64,000 nucleotides of DNA from Pseudaminobacter soli (ex Li et al. 2025) (GTDB taxonomy: Bacteria > Pseudomonadota > Alphaproteobacteria > Rhizobiales > Rhizobiaceae): contig NZ_PXYL01000007.1 of NCBI RefSeq assembly GCF_003012705.1, positions 186,001 through 250,000 on the forward strand, written 5' to 3'. The first letter of the stretch is position 1; each line of letters begins with the position of its first letter. The notes under the pieces were generated by a model, which saw only the letters and a program-made list of their open reading frames with translations, made no database searches and was not told where the DNA came from. This document shows positions 1 to 9,588 of this stretch, in pieces. A program made the position numbers and the translations under genes.

Positions 1-2303
1 GTTGCGGCGCGCAATTGCGTTGCCCGCGCCCGCGTTCTTTGTGCCTTTGCCTTGTGGAACGACCGCTTGGAGCCGGGAAGCGGCTTCGGTTCAGTCAGCA
101 TCTCGAAGCGCATGGCGCCTGCGAGCGGGGCTACCTCGACAAGGCGAACCTCGACTCGGTCGGCCAACTGGTAGCCTTTCCCTGTACGATCTCCAAAAAG
201 CGCCCGGGCAGTTTCGTCATAAACATAATAATCGCCATCCAGGGATGACACCGGGATGAAACCATCGGCGCCGAACTGCGGCAATTGGACAAAAAGCCCC
301 GCCTTGGTGACGCCGGAAATGCGCGCGTCGAAGGTGTCGTTGAGGCGTCCGGCAAGATAGCCGGCGATCAGCCGGTCGATCGTATCGCGCTCGGCGGACA
401 TGGCGCGGCGTTCCGTGGCCGAAATCAGCTCGGAAATGTCTTCCAGCCGCTCTTCCTCGCTGCGGGTGATGCCATCCGAGCCGAGCGACAAGGCGCTGAT
501 CAGCGCCCGGTGCACGATCAGGTCGGCATACCGGCGAATCGGCGAGGTGAAATGCGCATAGCGGCGCAGGTTCAGACCGAAATGGCCGAGATTCTCCGGC
601 GAATAGAGCGCCTGGCTCTGCGCGCGCAGCACCACTTCGTTGACCAGCGCTTCATGCTCTGCGCCCTTCACGTGGCTGAGAATCTGGTTGAATTGCGCAG
701 GCTTCATCTGCGCGCCGCGCGCCAGCGACAGGCCGAGCGTAGCCAGGAACTCGCGCAGGCCCTCCTGCTTGGCGAGCGAGGGCGCATCGTGTGTGCGATA
801 GACCAGGCTTTGCTTCTTGGCTTCAAGCGTCTCCGCGGCCGAGACATTGGCCTGGATCATGAACTCTTCGATCAGCTTGTGGGCGTCCAGCCGCTCCGGC
901 ACAACGACGCGGTCGACCGTTCCGTCGGGCTTCAGCAGGATCTTGCGCTCGGGCAGGTCGAGTTCGAGCGGCTGGCGCGAATCGCGGCCACGCTTCAGCA
1001 CGTCGTAGGCTGCCCAAAGCGGCTTCAGGATGGTGTCGAGGATCGGACGCGTCACATCGTCGGGCACACCGTCGATGGCCGCCTGTGCCTGGCTGTAGGC
1101 GAGCTTGGCGGAGGACCGCATCATGACGCGGTGGAAGGAGTGGCGGATCTTCCGCCCGTCGGCGGAGAAGGTCATGCGCACAGCAAGCGCTGGCCTATCG
1201 ACGCCAGCCTTGAGCGAGCAGAGATCGTTCGAGATGCGCTCCGGCAGCATCGGCACGACGCGATCCGGGAAATAGACCGAATTGCCGCGCTTCAGCGCCT
1301 CGCGGTCGAGCGGCGTGCCTGAACGGACATAGGCCGCGACATCGGCGATGGCGACATAGGCAACGATCCCGGCCGGATTCTTTTCGTCGGTGTCCGGCTC
1401 GGCGAACACCGCGTCGTCATGGTCCTTGGCGTCGGCCGGGTCGATCGTCACCAGCGGCAGGTCGCGCCAGTCCTCGCGGCGATCCATCGCGGCGGGCTTG
1501 GCCTCGTCCGCCTCCTCGATCACATCGGCCGGGAAGATGTGCGGAATCTCGTGCATGTGGATGGCGATCATCGAGACCGCCTTTTCGCTCGCCAGCGACC
1601 CGACGACGTTCAGAACCCTGCCGCGCGGCAGGCCGTAGCGCGGTGCCCGCTGCGGCAAGACCTCGACCAGATCGCCGCTCTCTGCTCCGTTGCGGAACTC
1701 TTTCTCGACGACGAGTTCGGTCTGGCGGCGCTCCACCGGCTCGACCCGGAACGTGCCGTCCTGAAGGATGCGGAAGACGCCGAGAACCGCGTCATGGCGC
1801 TTCTCGAATATCTTCATCACGCGAGCGGTGTAGGCCGGCCCGGTCTCAGCATGGGTGGGGAAAGTCTTGGCCAGCACGCGGTCGCCGACGCCTGGCGTCG
1901 GCCCGCTGCGCGATACCTTGACCGCCACGACCGTGGGCACGTCGTTATCCTGCTGTTCGACTGACCGAGCTAAAAGCCCGCCGTCTGAATCGCGGCCAAA
2001 AATGTCGAGCACAGCGACGGAGGGCAGGGAACCCGGGCGGACGAGCCGCTTGCGCTCCTTCTGCAGCAGCCCTTCGCCCTGGAGGTCGGCCAGCGTGTCC
2101 TTCAGCCAGATGCGGTTCTCGCCCTTGATGGAGAAGGCCTTGGCGATGTCGCGCTTGCCACTCTTTTCGGGATTTTCCGCGATATAGCGCAGGATGTCGT
2201 CGCGCGAGGGCAGGAAAGCGCCAGCCTTGCCTCCGGAACGGGTGGCGTCGGACGAGCCGGTCTTCGCGCCAGCGCTTTTCCGCCCGGAGATGCTTCTTGC
2301 CAA
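1..2303 (-). CDS. rnr: Ribonuclease R (3' end cut by window edge)
   Basis: This is a 3'-5' exoribonuclease of the RNB family that degrades structured RNA in mRNA and rRNA quality control. About 767 codons are visible and the C-terminus runs off the left edge, so probably only a few residues are missing. The RNB active-site motif DPADAKDHDDAV lies near residue 288. An S1 RNA-binding domain lies near residues 640-720, followed by a basic tail. The reading frame is the same as topA and is separated from it by the topA TAG, so no start lies further upstream. The first possible start is TTG at 2303, 6 nt after that stop, with a GAGGA Shine-Dalgarno inside the last topA codons. That arrangement suggests translational coupling to topA. 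The family call is firm; the TTG start is inferred. Confidence 0.93.
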   Translation of the reverse strand, partial: MARSISGRKSAGAKTGSSDATRSGGKAGAFLPSRDDILRYIAENPEKSGKRDIAKAFSIKGENRIWLKDTLADLQGEGLLQKERKRLVRPGSLPSVAVLDIFGRDSDGGLLARSVEQQDNDVPTVVAVKVSRSGPTPGVGDRVLAKTFPTHAETGPAYTARVMKIFEKRHDAVLGVFRILQDGTFRVEPVERRQTELVVEKEFRNGAESGDLVEVLPQRAPRYGLPRGRVLNVVGSLASEKAVSMIAIHMHEIPHIFPADVIEEADEAKPAAMDRREDWRDLPLVTIDPADAKDHDDAVFAEPDTDEKNPAGIVAYVAIADVAAYVRSGTPLDREALKRGNSVYFPDRVVPMLPERISNDLCSLKAGVDRPALAVRMTFSADGRKIRHSFHRVMMRSSAKLAYSQAQAAIDGVPDDVTRPILDTILKPLWAAYDVLKRGRDSRQPLELDLPERKILLKPDGTVDRVVVPERLDAHKLIEEFMIQANVSAAETLEAKKQSLVYRTHDAPSLAKQEGLREFLATLGLSLARGAQMKPAQFNQILSHVKGAEHEALVNEVVLRAQSQALYSPENLGHFGLNLRRYAHFTSPIRRYADLIVHRALISALSLGSDGITRSEEERLEDISELISATERRAMSAERDTIDRLIAGYLAGRLNDTFDARISGVTKAGLFVQLPQFGADGFIPVSSLDGDYYVYDETARALFGDRTGKGYQLADRVEVRLVEVAPLAGAMRFEMLTEPKPLPGSKRSFHKAKAQRTRARATQLRAA

Positions 2304-2309
2304 GGCTTG

Positions 2310-4931
2310 CTATTCCTCTTTCTTCGCCGCGGCCTTCTTGGTCGCCGTCCCCTTGGCTGCCGGCTTCTTGGCGGCAGCGGCCGTCTTGCGCGCGGGCTTC
2401 TTGCCGCCGCCCTTGGCTTCCTTCTCGGCAATCAGCGCCAGCGCGTCTTCCATGGTGACGCTCGCCGGGTCCTTGCCCTTGGGCAGGGTCGCGTTGATCT
2501 TGCCGTAATTGACATAGGGCCCGTAGCGGCCGTCGCGTACGGTGATCGCGCCGCCGCCCGCTGGGTGGTCGCCGAGTTCCTTGAGCGCAGCCGCCGCCGT
2601 GCCGTTGCGGCCGCCCTTTGCCTTCGACTGCTTCTCGGCCAGCACCGAAACGGCGCGGTTGAGGCCGATCGAGAACACGTCCTCGATGCTTTCGAGATTG
2701 GCATAGGTGCCGTCGTGCAGCACGAACGGGCCGTAGCGGCCGAGACCGGCGGAGATCATCTTGCCGGATTCGGGATGCTTGCCGACATCGCGCGGCAGCG
2801 ACAGGAGCGCCACCGCCTTCTCATGGTCGATGCTTGCGGGTGTCCAGCCCTTTGGCAGGCTGGAGCGCTTGGCATCTTTGCCTTCGCCACGCTGCAGGTA
2901 CGGACCAAAACGGCCGCTGCGCAGCGTGATCTCTTCGCTGGTGTAGGGATCCTTGCCGAGCGACTTGGTGCCGTCCTCGAGGCCTCCCGCTTCACCATTG
3001 CCGTTGCCGTCGCCGCCCAGCTGGCGAGTATAGCCGCATTCCGGGTAGTTCGAGCAGCCGACGAAAGCTCCATACTTGCCAAGCTTCAGCGACAGGTTGC
3101 CGGTGCCGCATTTCGGGCAGATGCGCGGGTTCGAGCCGTCCTCGCGCTCGGGGAATACGAGCGGCGCAAGCTCTTCGTTCAGCGCGTCGAGCACGTCGGT
3201 AACGCGCAGTTCTTTGATGTCGTCGACGGTTGCCGAAAACGCCTTCCAGAAGTCGCGTAGCACATCCTTCCAGGAGAGCTTGCCGTCGGAGATTTCGTCG
3301 AGTTTTTCTTCGAGCGAGGCAGTGAAGTCGTATTCGACATAGTGCTCGAAGAAGCTTTCCATGAAGGCCGTGACCAGCCGTCCCTTCGGCTGCGGCATCA
3401 GCCGCCGGTTCTCGATCGTCACATATTCGCGGTCTTCCAGCGTTTTCAGCGTGGCGACATAGGTCGAGGGGCGGCCGATGCCGAGCTCTTCCATCTTCTT
3501 GATGAAGGAGGCTTCGCTGTAACGCGGCGGCGGCTCTGTGGTGTGGCTGGTGACGTTGATCGACTTGCGGTCGAGCGCGTCGCCCATACGGATTTCCGGC
3601 AGGCGCCGGCTTTCCTCGTCCTCCGAGTCTTCGTCCTTCTGTTCGGTGTAGGCGGCGATGAAGCCGTCGAAGCGGACGACCGAGCCGACTGCGCGCAGTT
3701 GTGCCGCGCGCGAGCCATTGCGGGCTTCGATCTCGACGGTGGTGCGCTCGATCTCGGCCGGCTGCATCTGGCTGGCGATGGCGCGCTTCCAGATCATCTC
3801 ATAGAGCCTCGCCTGGTCGGCATCGAGATATTTGCGCATCTCGGCCGGCGTGCGCGAAAAGTCGGTGGGGCGGATAGCTTCGTGCGCTTCCTGCGCGTTC
3901 TTGGCCTTGGTCGAGTAGTAGCGCGGCTTCTCGGGAACGTATTTGTCGCCGAATTCGCGGGCGATTGCCGAGCGGGCGGCACTGATCGCCTCAGGCGCCA
4001 TCTGCACGCCGTCGGTACGCATATAGGTGATGAGGCCGGTGGTCTCGCCGCCGAGGTCCATGCCCTCATAGAGGCGCTGCGCCACCTGCATGGTGCGCAC
4101 GGCCGAGAAGCCGAGGCGCGAGGATGCGGCCTGCTGCATCGTCGAGGTGGTGAAGGGCGGGCCAGGGTTACGCTTGGTCGGCTTGGCCTCGACCGACAGC
4201 GCCTTGAAGGCAGCGCCGTCGAGCATGGTCTTGATCGCGTCGGCCTGTTCCTGGCTCTTGATGTCGAGCTTCTGCAGCTTCTTGCCTTCGTAGGTCGTCA
4301 GCTTGGCTTCGAAGGTCTCGGCGCGCGGCGTGGCCAGCATGGCGGCGACCAGCCAGTAGTCCTCGCGGACGAAGCGCTCGATCTCGTTCTCGCGGTCGCA
4401 GACGAAGCGCAGTGCCACCGACTGGACGCGGCCGGCCGAACGGGCGCCGGGGAGCTTGCGCCACAGCACCGGGGAAAGCGTGAAGCCGACGAGATAGTCG
4501 AGCGCGCGGCGGGCCAGATAGGCGTCGACCAGCGGTGGGTCGATGTCGCGCGGATTGGCCATCGCGTCGAGCACGGCCTGTTTGGTGATGGAGTTGAACA
4601 CCACGCGCTTGATTGGCTTGTCCTTCAGAACGCGCTTCTGCTTCAGCACTTCCAGCACGTGCCAGGAAATGGCTTCTCCCTCGCGATCAGGGTCGGTTGC
4701 GAGGATCAGGCCGTCGGCATCCTTGACCGCCTTGGCGATGTCGGTGAGCCGCTTGGCCGAGGCGCCGTCCACCGACCACGACATGGCAAAGTCCTCGTCG
4801 GGCTTCACCGAGCCGTCTTTGGCAGGGAGGTCACGCACATGGCCGAACGAGGCCAGAACTTTGTAGTTCTTGCCCAGATACTTGTTAATGGTTTTGACCT
4901 TGTTGGGCGACTCGACGACGACGACGTCCAT
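2310..4931 (-). CDS. topA: DNA topoisomerase I (type IA)
   Basis: This cytoplasmic enzyme relaxes negatively supercoiled DNA. The 873-residue protein opens with the Toprim core (VVVVESPNKVKTI) and has the acidic metal-binding motif DPDREGE. The catalytic tyrosine is in ITYMRTDG. A four-cysteine zinc ribbon (CPKCG...CSNYPECG) is followed by several GRYGPYV-type C-terminal repeats and a Lys/Ala-rich tail of about 30 residues. I chose the ATG at 4931. A TTG at 4949 would add six residues, but the family normally starts right at MDVVVVES. It lies downstream of pyrB-pyrC'-plsY-dprA, separated from dprA by about 460 nt, and is followed at once by rnr. The basic tail probably adds non-specific DNA binding, which is an inference. 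Confidence 0.96.
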   Translation of the reverse strand: MDVVVVESPNKVKTINKYLGKNYKVLASFGHVRDLPAKDGSVKPDEDFAMSWSVDGASAKRLTDIAKAVKDADGLILATDPDREGEAISWHVLEVLKQKRVLKDKPIKRVVFNSITKQAVLDAMANPRDIDPPLVDAYLARRALDYLVGFTLSPVLWRKLPGARSAGRVQSVALRFVCDRENEIERFVREDYWLVAAMLATPRAETFEAKLTTYEGKKLQKLDIKSQEQADAIKTMLDGAAFKALSVEAKPTKRNPGPPFTTSTMQQAASSRLGFSAVRTMQVAQRLYEGMDLGGETTGLITYMRTDGVQMAPEAISAARSAIAREFGDKYVPEKPRYYSTKAKNAQEAHEAIRPTDFSRTPAEMRKYLDADQARLYEMIWKRAIASQMQPAEIERTTVEIEARNGSRAAQLRAVGSVVRFDGFIAAYTEQKDEDSEDEESRRLPEIRMGDALDRKSINVTSHTTEPPPRYSEASFIKKMEELGIGRPSTYVATLKTLEDREYVTIENRRLMPQPKGRLVTAFMESFFEHYVEYDFTASLEEKLDEISDGKLSWKDVLRDFWKAFSATVDDIKELRVTDVLDALNEELAPLVFPEREDGSNPRICPKCGTGNLSLKLGKYGAFVGCSNYPECGYTRQLGGDGNGNGEAGGLEDGTKSLGKDPYTSEEITLRSGRFGPYLQRGEGKDAKRSSLPKGWTPASIDHEKAVALLSLPRDVGKHPESGKMISAGLGRYGPFVLHDGTYANLESIEDVFSIGLNRAVSVLAEKQSKAKGGRNGTAAAALKELGDHPAGGGAITVRDGRYGPYVNYGKINATLPKGKDPASVTMEDALALIAEKEAKGGGKKPARKTAAAAKKPAAKGTATKKAAAKKEE

Positions 4932-5102
4932 GTTTTCTCTTATTTCCAATGAGGTCGCCTGCGGGGATCAAGGCGACGCGCGGCGAAAATTTCTGTCAAC
5001 TGGCCCGTCACATGGCTGTGGTTTTCCGTCCGGTCAAGGGGCGGGGGGCAAAAACGCCTTTTGCGTCTTTAGACGCAGCCATGAAGCGGCCATGTTAGCC
5101 GA

Positions 5103-5130
5103 TTGCAATTTAGAGTATATTCAATATAGT
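5103..5130 (+). promoter_or_regulatory. Candidate sigma-70 promoter with palindrome ahead of the 67-aa gene
   Basis: TTGCAA (5103-5108) and TATAGT (5125-5130) are separated by 16 nt. A perfect 6+1+6 inverted repeat TATATT-C-AATATA (5116-5128) overlaps the -10 element. The region is strikingly AT-rich for this chromosome. It lies about 100 nt upstream of the small plus-strand gene starting at 5227. Promoter assignment is by consensus only, and the palindrome could be an operator. Confidence 0.35.
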
Positions 5131-5226
5131 GATTATTATCAGGGGTTGTATTAGTTCGGATAATTCATCCTTTCCTTGAGCCTGCTTGGGGTGACCGCCC
5201 TTGCGAGACATTGCGGAGTATTGCCG

Positions 5227-5430
5227 ATGCGGCAGTCCTTTACAACGAGGCGTACGGATACGCTCGATTACATCCAGACGCTGCTCGGCCAGCTGCGGGC
5301 CATGGCGGAAGCGGAGCGCTGCGACATGCTCACCTATCTGATCGAGATGGCCTATGTCGAAGCGAGCGACATCATAAGGGGCGAACGGGCGTCACGGGTC
5401 CAGCAGGACAAGCGAGACCGCGCCTCCTGA
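5227..5430 (+). CDS. Small conserved-looking hypothetical protein (67 aa)
   Basis: The product is short, soluble-looking and probably helical, with a central segment (MLTYLIEMAYVEASDI) that resembles small proteins I associate with rhizobial genomes. No function is known to me. I chose the ATG at 5227 because a GCGGAG Shine-Dalgarno lies about 9 nt upstream. A TTG at 5176 would add 17 residues of unlikely sequence. The 3' end overlaps the 3' end of dprA, tail to tail, by 39 nt. The AT-rich palindromic promoter region upstream supports independent transcription. It is probably real, with role unknown. Confidence 0.6.
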   Translation: MRQSFTTRRTDTLDYIQTLLGQLRAMAEAERCDMLTYLIEMAYVEASDIIRGERASRVQQDKRDRAS

Positions 5431-6525
5431 ATGGCGTTCGAGCCGGCCGGCAAGATCAAGCTCCAGCAGAATCATGAAAACCTGGGACGGATGCAGTCCG
5501 GTGTGGCGGATGATCTCGTCCACGCCGACTGGCACGGGGCCCAACGCTTCCACCACCCGATCCCGGTCGTTGTCGCCCGGAGGCGGCGTGACCGAGAAAT
5601 CCGGCGGTTCGTCGAGCGACAATGCAAGAGGCGACGGTGCCCCGGTCAGCGGCGAGAGCGCGGACATGACATCGCTGGCCTCGGTGACGAGGATCGCGCC
5701 GTCCTTGAGAAGACCGTTCGTGCCGGCCGCACGCGGATCGAGCGGCGAGCCGGGCACCGCGAACACCAGCCTTCCCATCTCACCCGCCAGCCGCGCGCTG
5801 ATGAGCGAGCCGGAGCGTTTGGCAGCCTCCACCACAACCAATCCGAGCGTCATGCCCGCAACGATGCGGTTGCGTCGTGGGAAATCTTGGGCGCGCGGCT
5901 CCCAGCCGAACGGCATTTCCGAGACGATGGCGCCGGCGCCAGCGGCGATTCCCTCCATGAGGCCGATGTTCTCGGGCGGGTAGGGTTTGTCGAGCCCTCC
6001 GGCAAAGACGCCTACGGTGCCGGTCGCAAGGCTGCCTTGATGTGCTGCGGTGTCTATGCCGCGCGCAAGGCCCGATACGATCGAATAGCCCTCGCGCCCC
6101 AGTTCGGCGGCGAGCGAGCGCGCCATCTTTATCCCGGCCAGCGAAGCGTTGCGGGCGCCGACGATTGCTGCCGCGGGCAAGCCGAAGACGGCGCCCGTTC
6201 CCTTGATCGCCAGTAAGGGCGGCGGGTTGTCCAATTTTCGCAGCAGGGGCGGATAATCGGGCTCGCCGATGCAAACGAAGCGCGCGCCGTGGCGGCGCGC
6301 CATCTCCATCTCGGCCTCCGCTTCATTAACGGAAGAAATGCGAGCTATGCGATTGGCGCCGCCGGAGATCATCAGTTCCGGCAGCATTTCGATGGCTGTT
6401 TCGGCTGAGCCGAAGCGGTTGATGAGATCGCGGAAACTGGCGGGCCCGACATTCGGGGTGCGGATAAGGCGCAGCCAGTTCAGTCGCTGCCGGTCGCTGA
6501 GGCGGGGACCGGCAGTCTTGTTCAT
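5392..6525 (-). CDS. dprA: DNA-processing protein DprA/Smf
   Basis: DprA binds incoming single-stranded DNA and loads RecA during natural transformation; many non-competent bacteria also keep it. The 377-residue protein has an N-terminal helical (SAM/HhH-like) region at about 1-60 and the Rossmann-like core at about 85-290. The core carries VGARNAS (122-128), SGLARGID (151-158) and the downstream PRRNRI motif. A C-terminal winged-helix domain spans about 310-377. Its start overlaps the plsY stop by 4 nt (ATGA), so the two are translationally coupled within the pyrB-pyrC'-plsY-dprA unit. A comEC homologue at 50.2 kb is the other DNA-uptake gene in the window. Confidence 0.95.
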   Translation of the reverse strand: MNKTAGPRLSDRQRLNWLRLIRTPNVGPASFRDLINRFGSAETAIEMLPELMISGGANRIARISSVNEAEAEMEMARRHGARFVCIGEPDYPPLLRKLDNPPPLLAIKGTGAVFGLPAAAIVGARNASLAGIKMARSLAAELGREGYSIVSGLARGIDTAAHQGSLATGTVGVFAGGLDKPYPPENIGLMEGIAAGAGAIVSEMPFGWEPRAQDFPRRNRIVAGMTLGLVVVEAAKRSGSLISARLAGEMGRLVFAVPGSPLDPRAAGTNGLLKDGAILVTEASDVMSALSPLTGAPSPLALSLDEPPDFSVTPPPGDNDRDRVVEALGPVPVGVDEIIRHTGLHPSQVFMILLELDLAGRLERHSGGAVSLVLLDP

Positions 6526-7133
6526 CCCTTGGCCCCGATGCGCGATTCAGTGCCCGCAAGCAGCCGCGATATGTTCGCGTGGTGTTTGATGAACACGATC
6601 ACGCTCATGAGCACGAAAAGGGTCGCAGTGTCGCGCAGGCCGAGGAAGTAGAGCGCAACCGGCACTGCCACCGCTGCGACCAGCGCGGCAAGCGACGAGT
6701 AGCGGGTGAGGAAAGCGACCAGCAGCCAGACCACGGCGAAGACCAGCGCGCCCTGCCAGGCAAGCGCGATCAGCACACCTAGATAGGTGGCGACGCCCTT
6801 GCCACCCTTGAACCCGAGCCAGACAGGGAAGAGATGGCCGAGAAAGGCGCCAAGGCCCGCCACCAGCGCGGCTTCCGGAGCATAGAGGCCGGCGATCAGC
6901 ACGGCTGCGGTGCCCTTCAACGCGTCGAGCAGCAGCGTCAGCGCCGCGAGTTTCTTGCTCCCGGTGCGCAGCACATTGGTTGCGCCGATATTGCCCGAGC
7001 CGATCTTGCGGACGTCACCCAGCCCGGCCGCGCGCGTGACCAGCAGGCCGAATGGGATCGAGCCGAGCAAGTAGCCGAAAATCAGCGCTACAATGAGGTA
7101 TGGCAGCGGCAGCTGCCACGTCAAAGAATCCAT
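6522..7133 (-). CDS. plsY: Acyl-phosphate:glycerol-3-phosphate acyltransferase PlsY
   Basis: PlsY is an integral inner-membrane enzyme that transfers the acyl chain of acyl-phosphate to glycerol-3-phosphate, the first step of phospholipid synthesis. The 203-residue protein has about five membrane segments. It carries the family motifs GSIPFG near residue 25, the GSGNIGATN glycine/asparagine motif near residue 47, and FKGGKGVAT near residue 108. It starts at ATG 7133 behind a GGGGAG Shine-Dalgarno, 37 nt after the pyrC' stop, and overlaps dprA by 4 nt. Length and motifs fit the family fully. Confidence 0.96.
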   Translation of the reverse strand: MDSLTWQLPLPYLIVALIFGYLLGSIPFGLLVTRAAGLGDVRKIGSGNIGATNVLRTGSKKLAALTLLLDALKGTAAVLIAGLYAPEAALVAGLGAFLGHLFPVWLGFKGGKGVATYLGVLIALAWQGALVFAVVWLLVAFLTRYSSLAALVAAVAVPVALYFLGLRDTATLFVLMSVIVFIKHHANISRLLAGTESRIGAKG

Positions 7134-7170
7134 CTATCTCCCCCTCGGAGCTGCGTAACCAGCCTCCGGC

Positions 7171-8457
7171 CTACACCGAAAACACTGTGCGGCCCGAAAC
7201 CATCGTTTGCAAGACCCTGCCTTGCAGGCGCGCACTCTCGAAGCAGGTGTTTTTCGAGCGCGAGCGAATGTTCTGCTCCTGCACGATCCAGGGTTCGTTC
7301 AGATCGACGACCGCGAGATCGGCGCTCGCGCCCGGCTTCAGCGTGCCGACCGGCAGGCCGAACAGTTTTGCCGGCGCGGTCGAGAGCACCTCGATCAGCC
7401 GAAGCAGCGGGATTTCGTCGTTATGGTAGAGCCTGAGAGCCGCGCCCAGCAGCGTTTCGAGCCCGATCGCGCCGTCGGCCGCATCCGAGAAGGGCAGCCG
7501 CTTGGTGTCGACGTCCTGCGGGTCGTGCGACGAGACCACGATGTCGATCGTGCCGTTGCGCACCGCCTCGATCATCGCCTGCCGGTCGTCTTCGGTGCGA
7601 AGCGGCGGTGAGAGCTTGAAGAAGGTACGGTATTCGCCGATGTCGTTCTCATTGAGCGACAGATGGTTGATCGAAACACCTGCGGAGACATTGGCGCCGT
7701 CCGCCTTGGCACGGGCAACCGCATTGGCGGAAAGCCCGGTCGAGATCTTGGAGGCGTGGTAGCGGCCGCGCGTCAGGCGGGCGAGCGAGAGGTCGCGTTC
7801 GAGCGGGATCAGTTCCGCCTCGCGCGGAATGCCCGAAAGGCCGAGCCAGCTTGCATAGAGCCCTTCGTTCATCACGCCCGAGCCGGCCAGATGCGGGTCC
7901 CGCGTCTCATGCGCAATCACCGCGCCGAAATCGCGTGCATAGGTGAGCGCGCGGCGCATGGTCAGCGAGTTGGCGATGGTGTGGCGGCCGTCGGTGAACG
8001 CGACCGCACCCGCTTCGCGCAGCAGGCCGAATTCGGTCATCTCGCGGCCTTCCAGGCCCTTGGTAACGGCGGCGGCGGGGAACACGTTGACATGCGCAGT
8101 GTCGCGTGCGGTCCGCAGCACGAATTCCACCAGCGCGACATTGTCGATCACCGGATCGGTGTCCGGCATCATGACCACCGAGGTCACGCCGCCGGCGGCG
8201 GCGGCAAGGCTTGCGGAGGCGATGGTTTCGCGGTGCTCCGCGCCCGGCTCTCCGATGAAGACGCAGCCGTCCACCAGTCCAGGGATGATGGTCTTGCCGG
8301 TGCAGTCGACGATCTTCGCACCCTCCGGCGCGCCCTGGTTCAGGGCAGCGGCGCCAGTGGCGGCGATGGTCTTGCCGTCGACGATTACGGAGCCGATTTC
8401 GTCGATGCCGCGCGAGGGGTCGACGATGCGGGCGTTCTGGAAGACGGTGACGCTCAT
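7171..8457 (-). CDS. pyrC: Dihydroorotase-like protein, probably catalytically inactive (PyrC'/PyrX type)
   Basis: This 428-residue protein has the amidohydrolase/dihydroorotase fold but lacks key active-site residues. The usual D-x-H-x-H metal motif reads DGCVF at 63-67. The HVST motif reads KIST, and the catalytic TDHAPH motif reads SSHDPQ. The flanking scaffold is well conserved ([43 protein letters not shown]). In Pseudomonas-type systems a similar inactive DHOase is a structural partner of aspartate carbamoyltransferase. The 4-nt overlap with pyrB fits that role. A separate active pyrC would then be needed elsewhere in the genome. The loss of ligands is seen directly; the structural role is inferred. 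Confidence 0.88.
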   Translation of the reverse strand: MSVTVFQNARIVDPSRGIDEIGSVIVDGKTIAATGAAALNQGAPEGAKIVDCTGKTIIPGLVDGCVFIGEPGAEHRETIASASLAAAAGGVTSVVMMPDTDPVIDNVALVEFVLRTARDTAHVNVFPAAAVTKGLEGREMTEFGLLREAGAVAFTDGRHTIANSLTMRRALTYARDFGAVIAHETRDPHLAGSGVMNEGLYASWLGLSGIPREAELIPLERDLSLARLTRGRYHASKISTGLSANAVARAKADGANVSAGVSINHLSLNENDIGEYRTFFKLSPPLRTEDDRQAMIEAVRNGTIDIVVSSHDPQDVDTKRLPFSDAADGAIGLETLLGAALRLYHNDEIPLLRLIEVLSTAPAKLFGLPVGTLKPGASADLAVVDLNEPWIVQEQNIRSRSKNTCFESARLQGRVLQTMVSGRTVFSV

Positions 8458-9419
8458 GCCTGGTCTCCGTCCTGGTTGCGGCGCGGGTCGAGCAGCGCCT
8501 CCATCACGGCCATGCGCACGGCCACTCCCATTTCCACTTGTTCCTGAATGACGCTTTGCGGACCGTCGGCGATTTCGGACGCGATCTCGACGCCGCGGTT
8601 CATCGGTCCGGGGTGCATCACCAGCGCGTCTGGCTTCGCGGCCCTCAGCTTTTCGGCATCGAGGCCGAAATAGCGGAAATATTCGCGCACCGAAGGCACG
8701 AAGGCGCCTTCCATGCGCTCGCGCTGCAGGCGCAGCATCATCACCACGTCGGCGTCCTTAAGCCCTTCGGCCATGGTGGGGCAGACCTCGACGCCCATTT
8801 GGGCGATGCCCGAGGGCAAAAGCGTGGACGGCGCCACCACGCGCACCCGGGCGCCCATGGCGTTGAGCAGCAGGATGTTGGAGCGCGCCACGCGCGAATG
8901 CAGGATATCGCCGCAGATCGCGACGGTGAGCCGCGCAAGTGTGCCCTTGGCGCGGCGGATGGTCAGCGCGTCGAGCAGCGCCTGTGTCGGGTGCTCATGG
9001 GCTCCGTCGCCGGCGTTGACGACCGAGCAGCCGACCTTTTGCGCCAGAAGTGCTGCCGCACCCGCAGAGGCGTGGCGGATGATGAGGATATCAGGGCGCA
9101 TCGCATTCAGCGTCATCGCCGTATCGATCAGCGTTTCGCCCTTCTTCACCGAGGAGCTTGCCACCGACATGTTCATCACATCCGCGCCCAGCCGCTTGCC
9201 GGCGAGCTCGAAGGACGATTGCGTACGGGTGGAAGCCTCGTAGAAGAGGTTGATCTGCGTGCGCCCCCGCAACGTCGTCGTCTTCTTCTCGTTGCGGCGG
9301 GAAATCGCCACCGCGGCATCGGCGCGGTCGAGAAGCAGTTCTATGTCGATGGGGGAAAGATCGCGTATGCCAAGCAAGTGGCGGTGCGGGTAAAGCGGCA
9401 GGGCTGAAGCGTCGGTCAT
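8454..9419 (-). CDS. pyrB: Aspartate carbamoyltransferase catalytic chain
   Basis: PyrB condenses carbamoyl phosphate with aspartate to N-carbamoyl-aspartate, the committed step of pyrimidine synthesis. The 321-residue protein carries the carbamoyl-phosphate loop [13 protein letters not shown] near residue 60, [14 protein letters not shown] near residue 140, and MHPGPMNRG near residue 270. It heads the minus-strand unit pyrB-pyrC'-plsY-dprA and overlaps pyrC' by 4 nt. No regulatory chain gene (pyrI) is present, which fits the class of ATCase that assembles with a DHOase-like partner. Confidence 0.97.
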   Translation of the reverse strand: MTDASALPLYPHRHLLGIRDLSPIDIELLLDRADAAVAISRRNEKKTTTLRGRTQINLFYEASTRTQSSFELAGKRLGADVMNMSVASSSVKKGETLIDTAMTLNAMRPDILIIRHASAGAAALLAQKVGCSVVNAGDGAHEHPTQALLDALTIRRAKGTLARLTVAICGDILHSRVARSNILLLNAMGARVRVVAPSTLLPSGIAQMGVEVCPTMAEGLKDADVVMMLRLQRERMEGAFVPSVREYFRYFGLDAEKLRAAKPDALVMHPGPMNRGVEIASEIADGPQSVIQEQVEMGVAVRMAVMEALLDPRRNQDGDQA

Positions 9420-9588
9420 CTTAAAGCCGTCCTATAGGCGCGCAGTGGGGCAATCGCAAGCGCCGGAGGGGGATGAAGGGCCCACTTTCCCGGGATTTTC
9501 ATCGCGTGGTAAGGATCCCTTGGTTTATAAAGCTTCGACGAAACTTCGGATTCGCATGATGCGCCGAAGAGCACCCTAAGGATTGCGC

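Noticed and set aside
285-1322. 345-codon plus-strand open frame opposite rnr
   Set aside because: It is antisense to a well-supported RNase R reading frame; the Arg/Ala/Leu-rich product is typical of reverse-frame shadows in high-GC DNA.
3342-4952. 536-codon plus-strand open frame opposite topA
   Set aside because: Its whole length is the complement of topA and it shows no protein motif.
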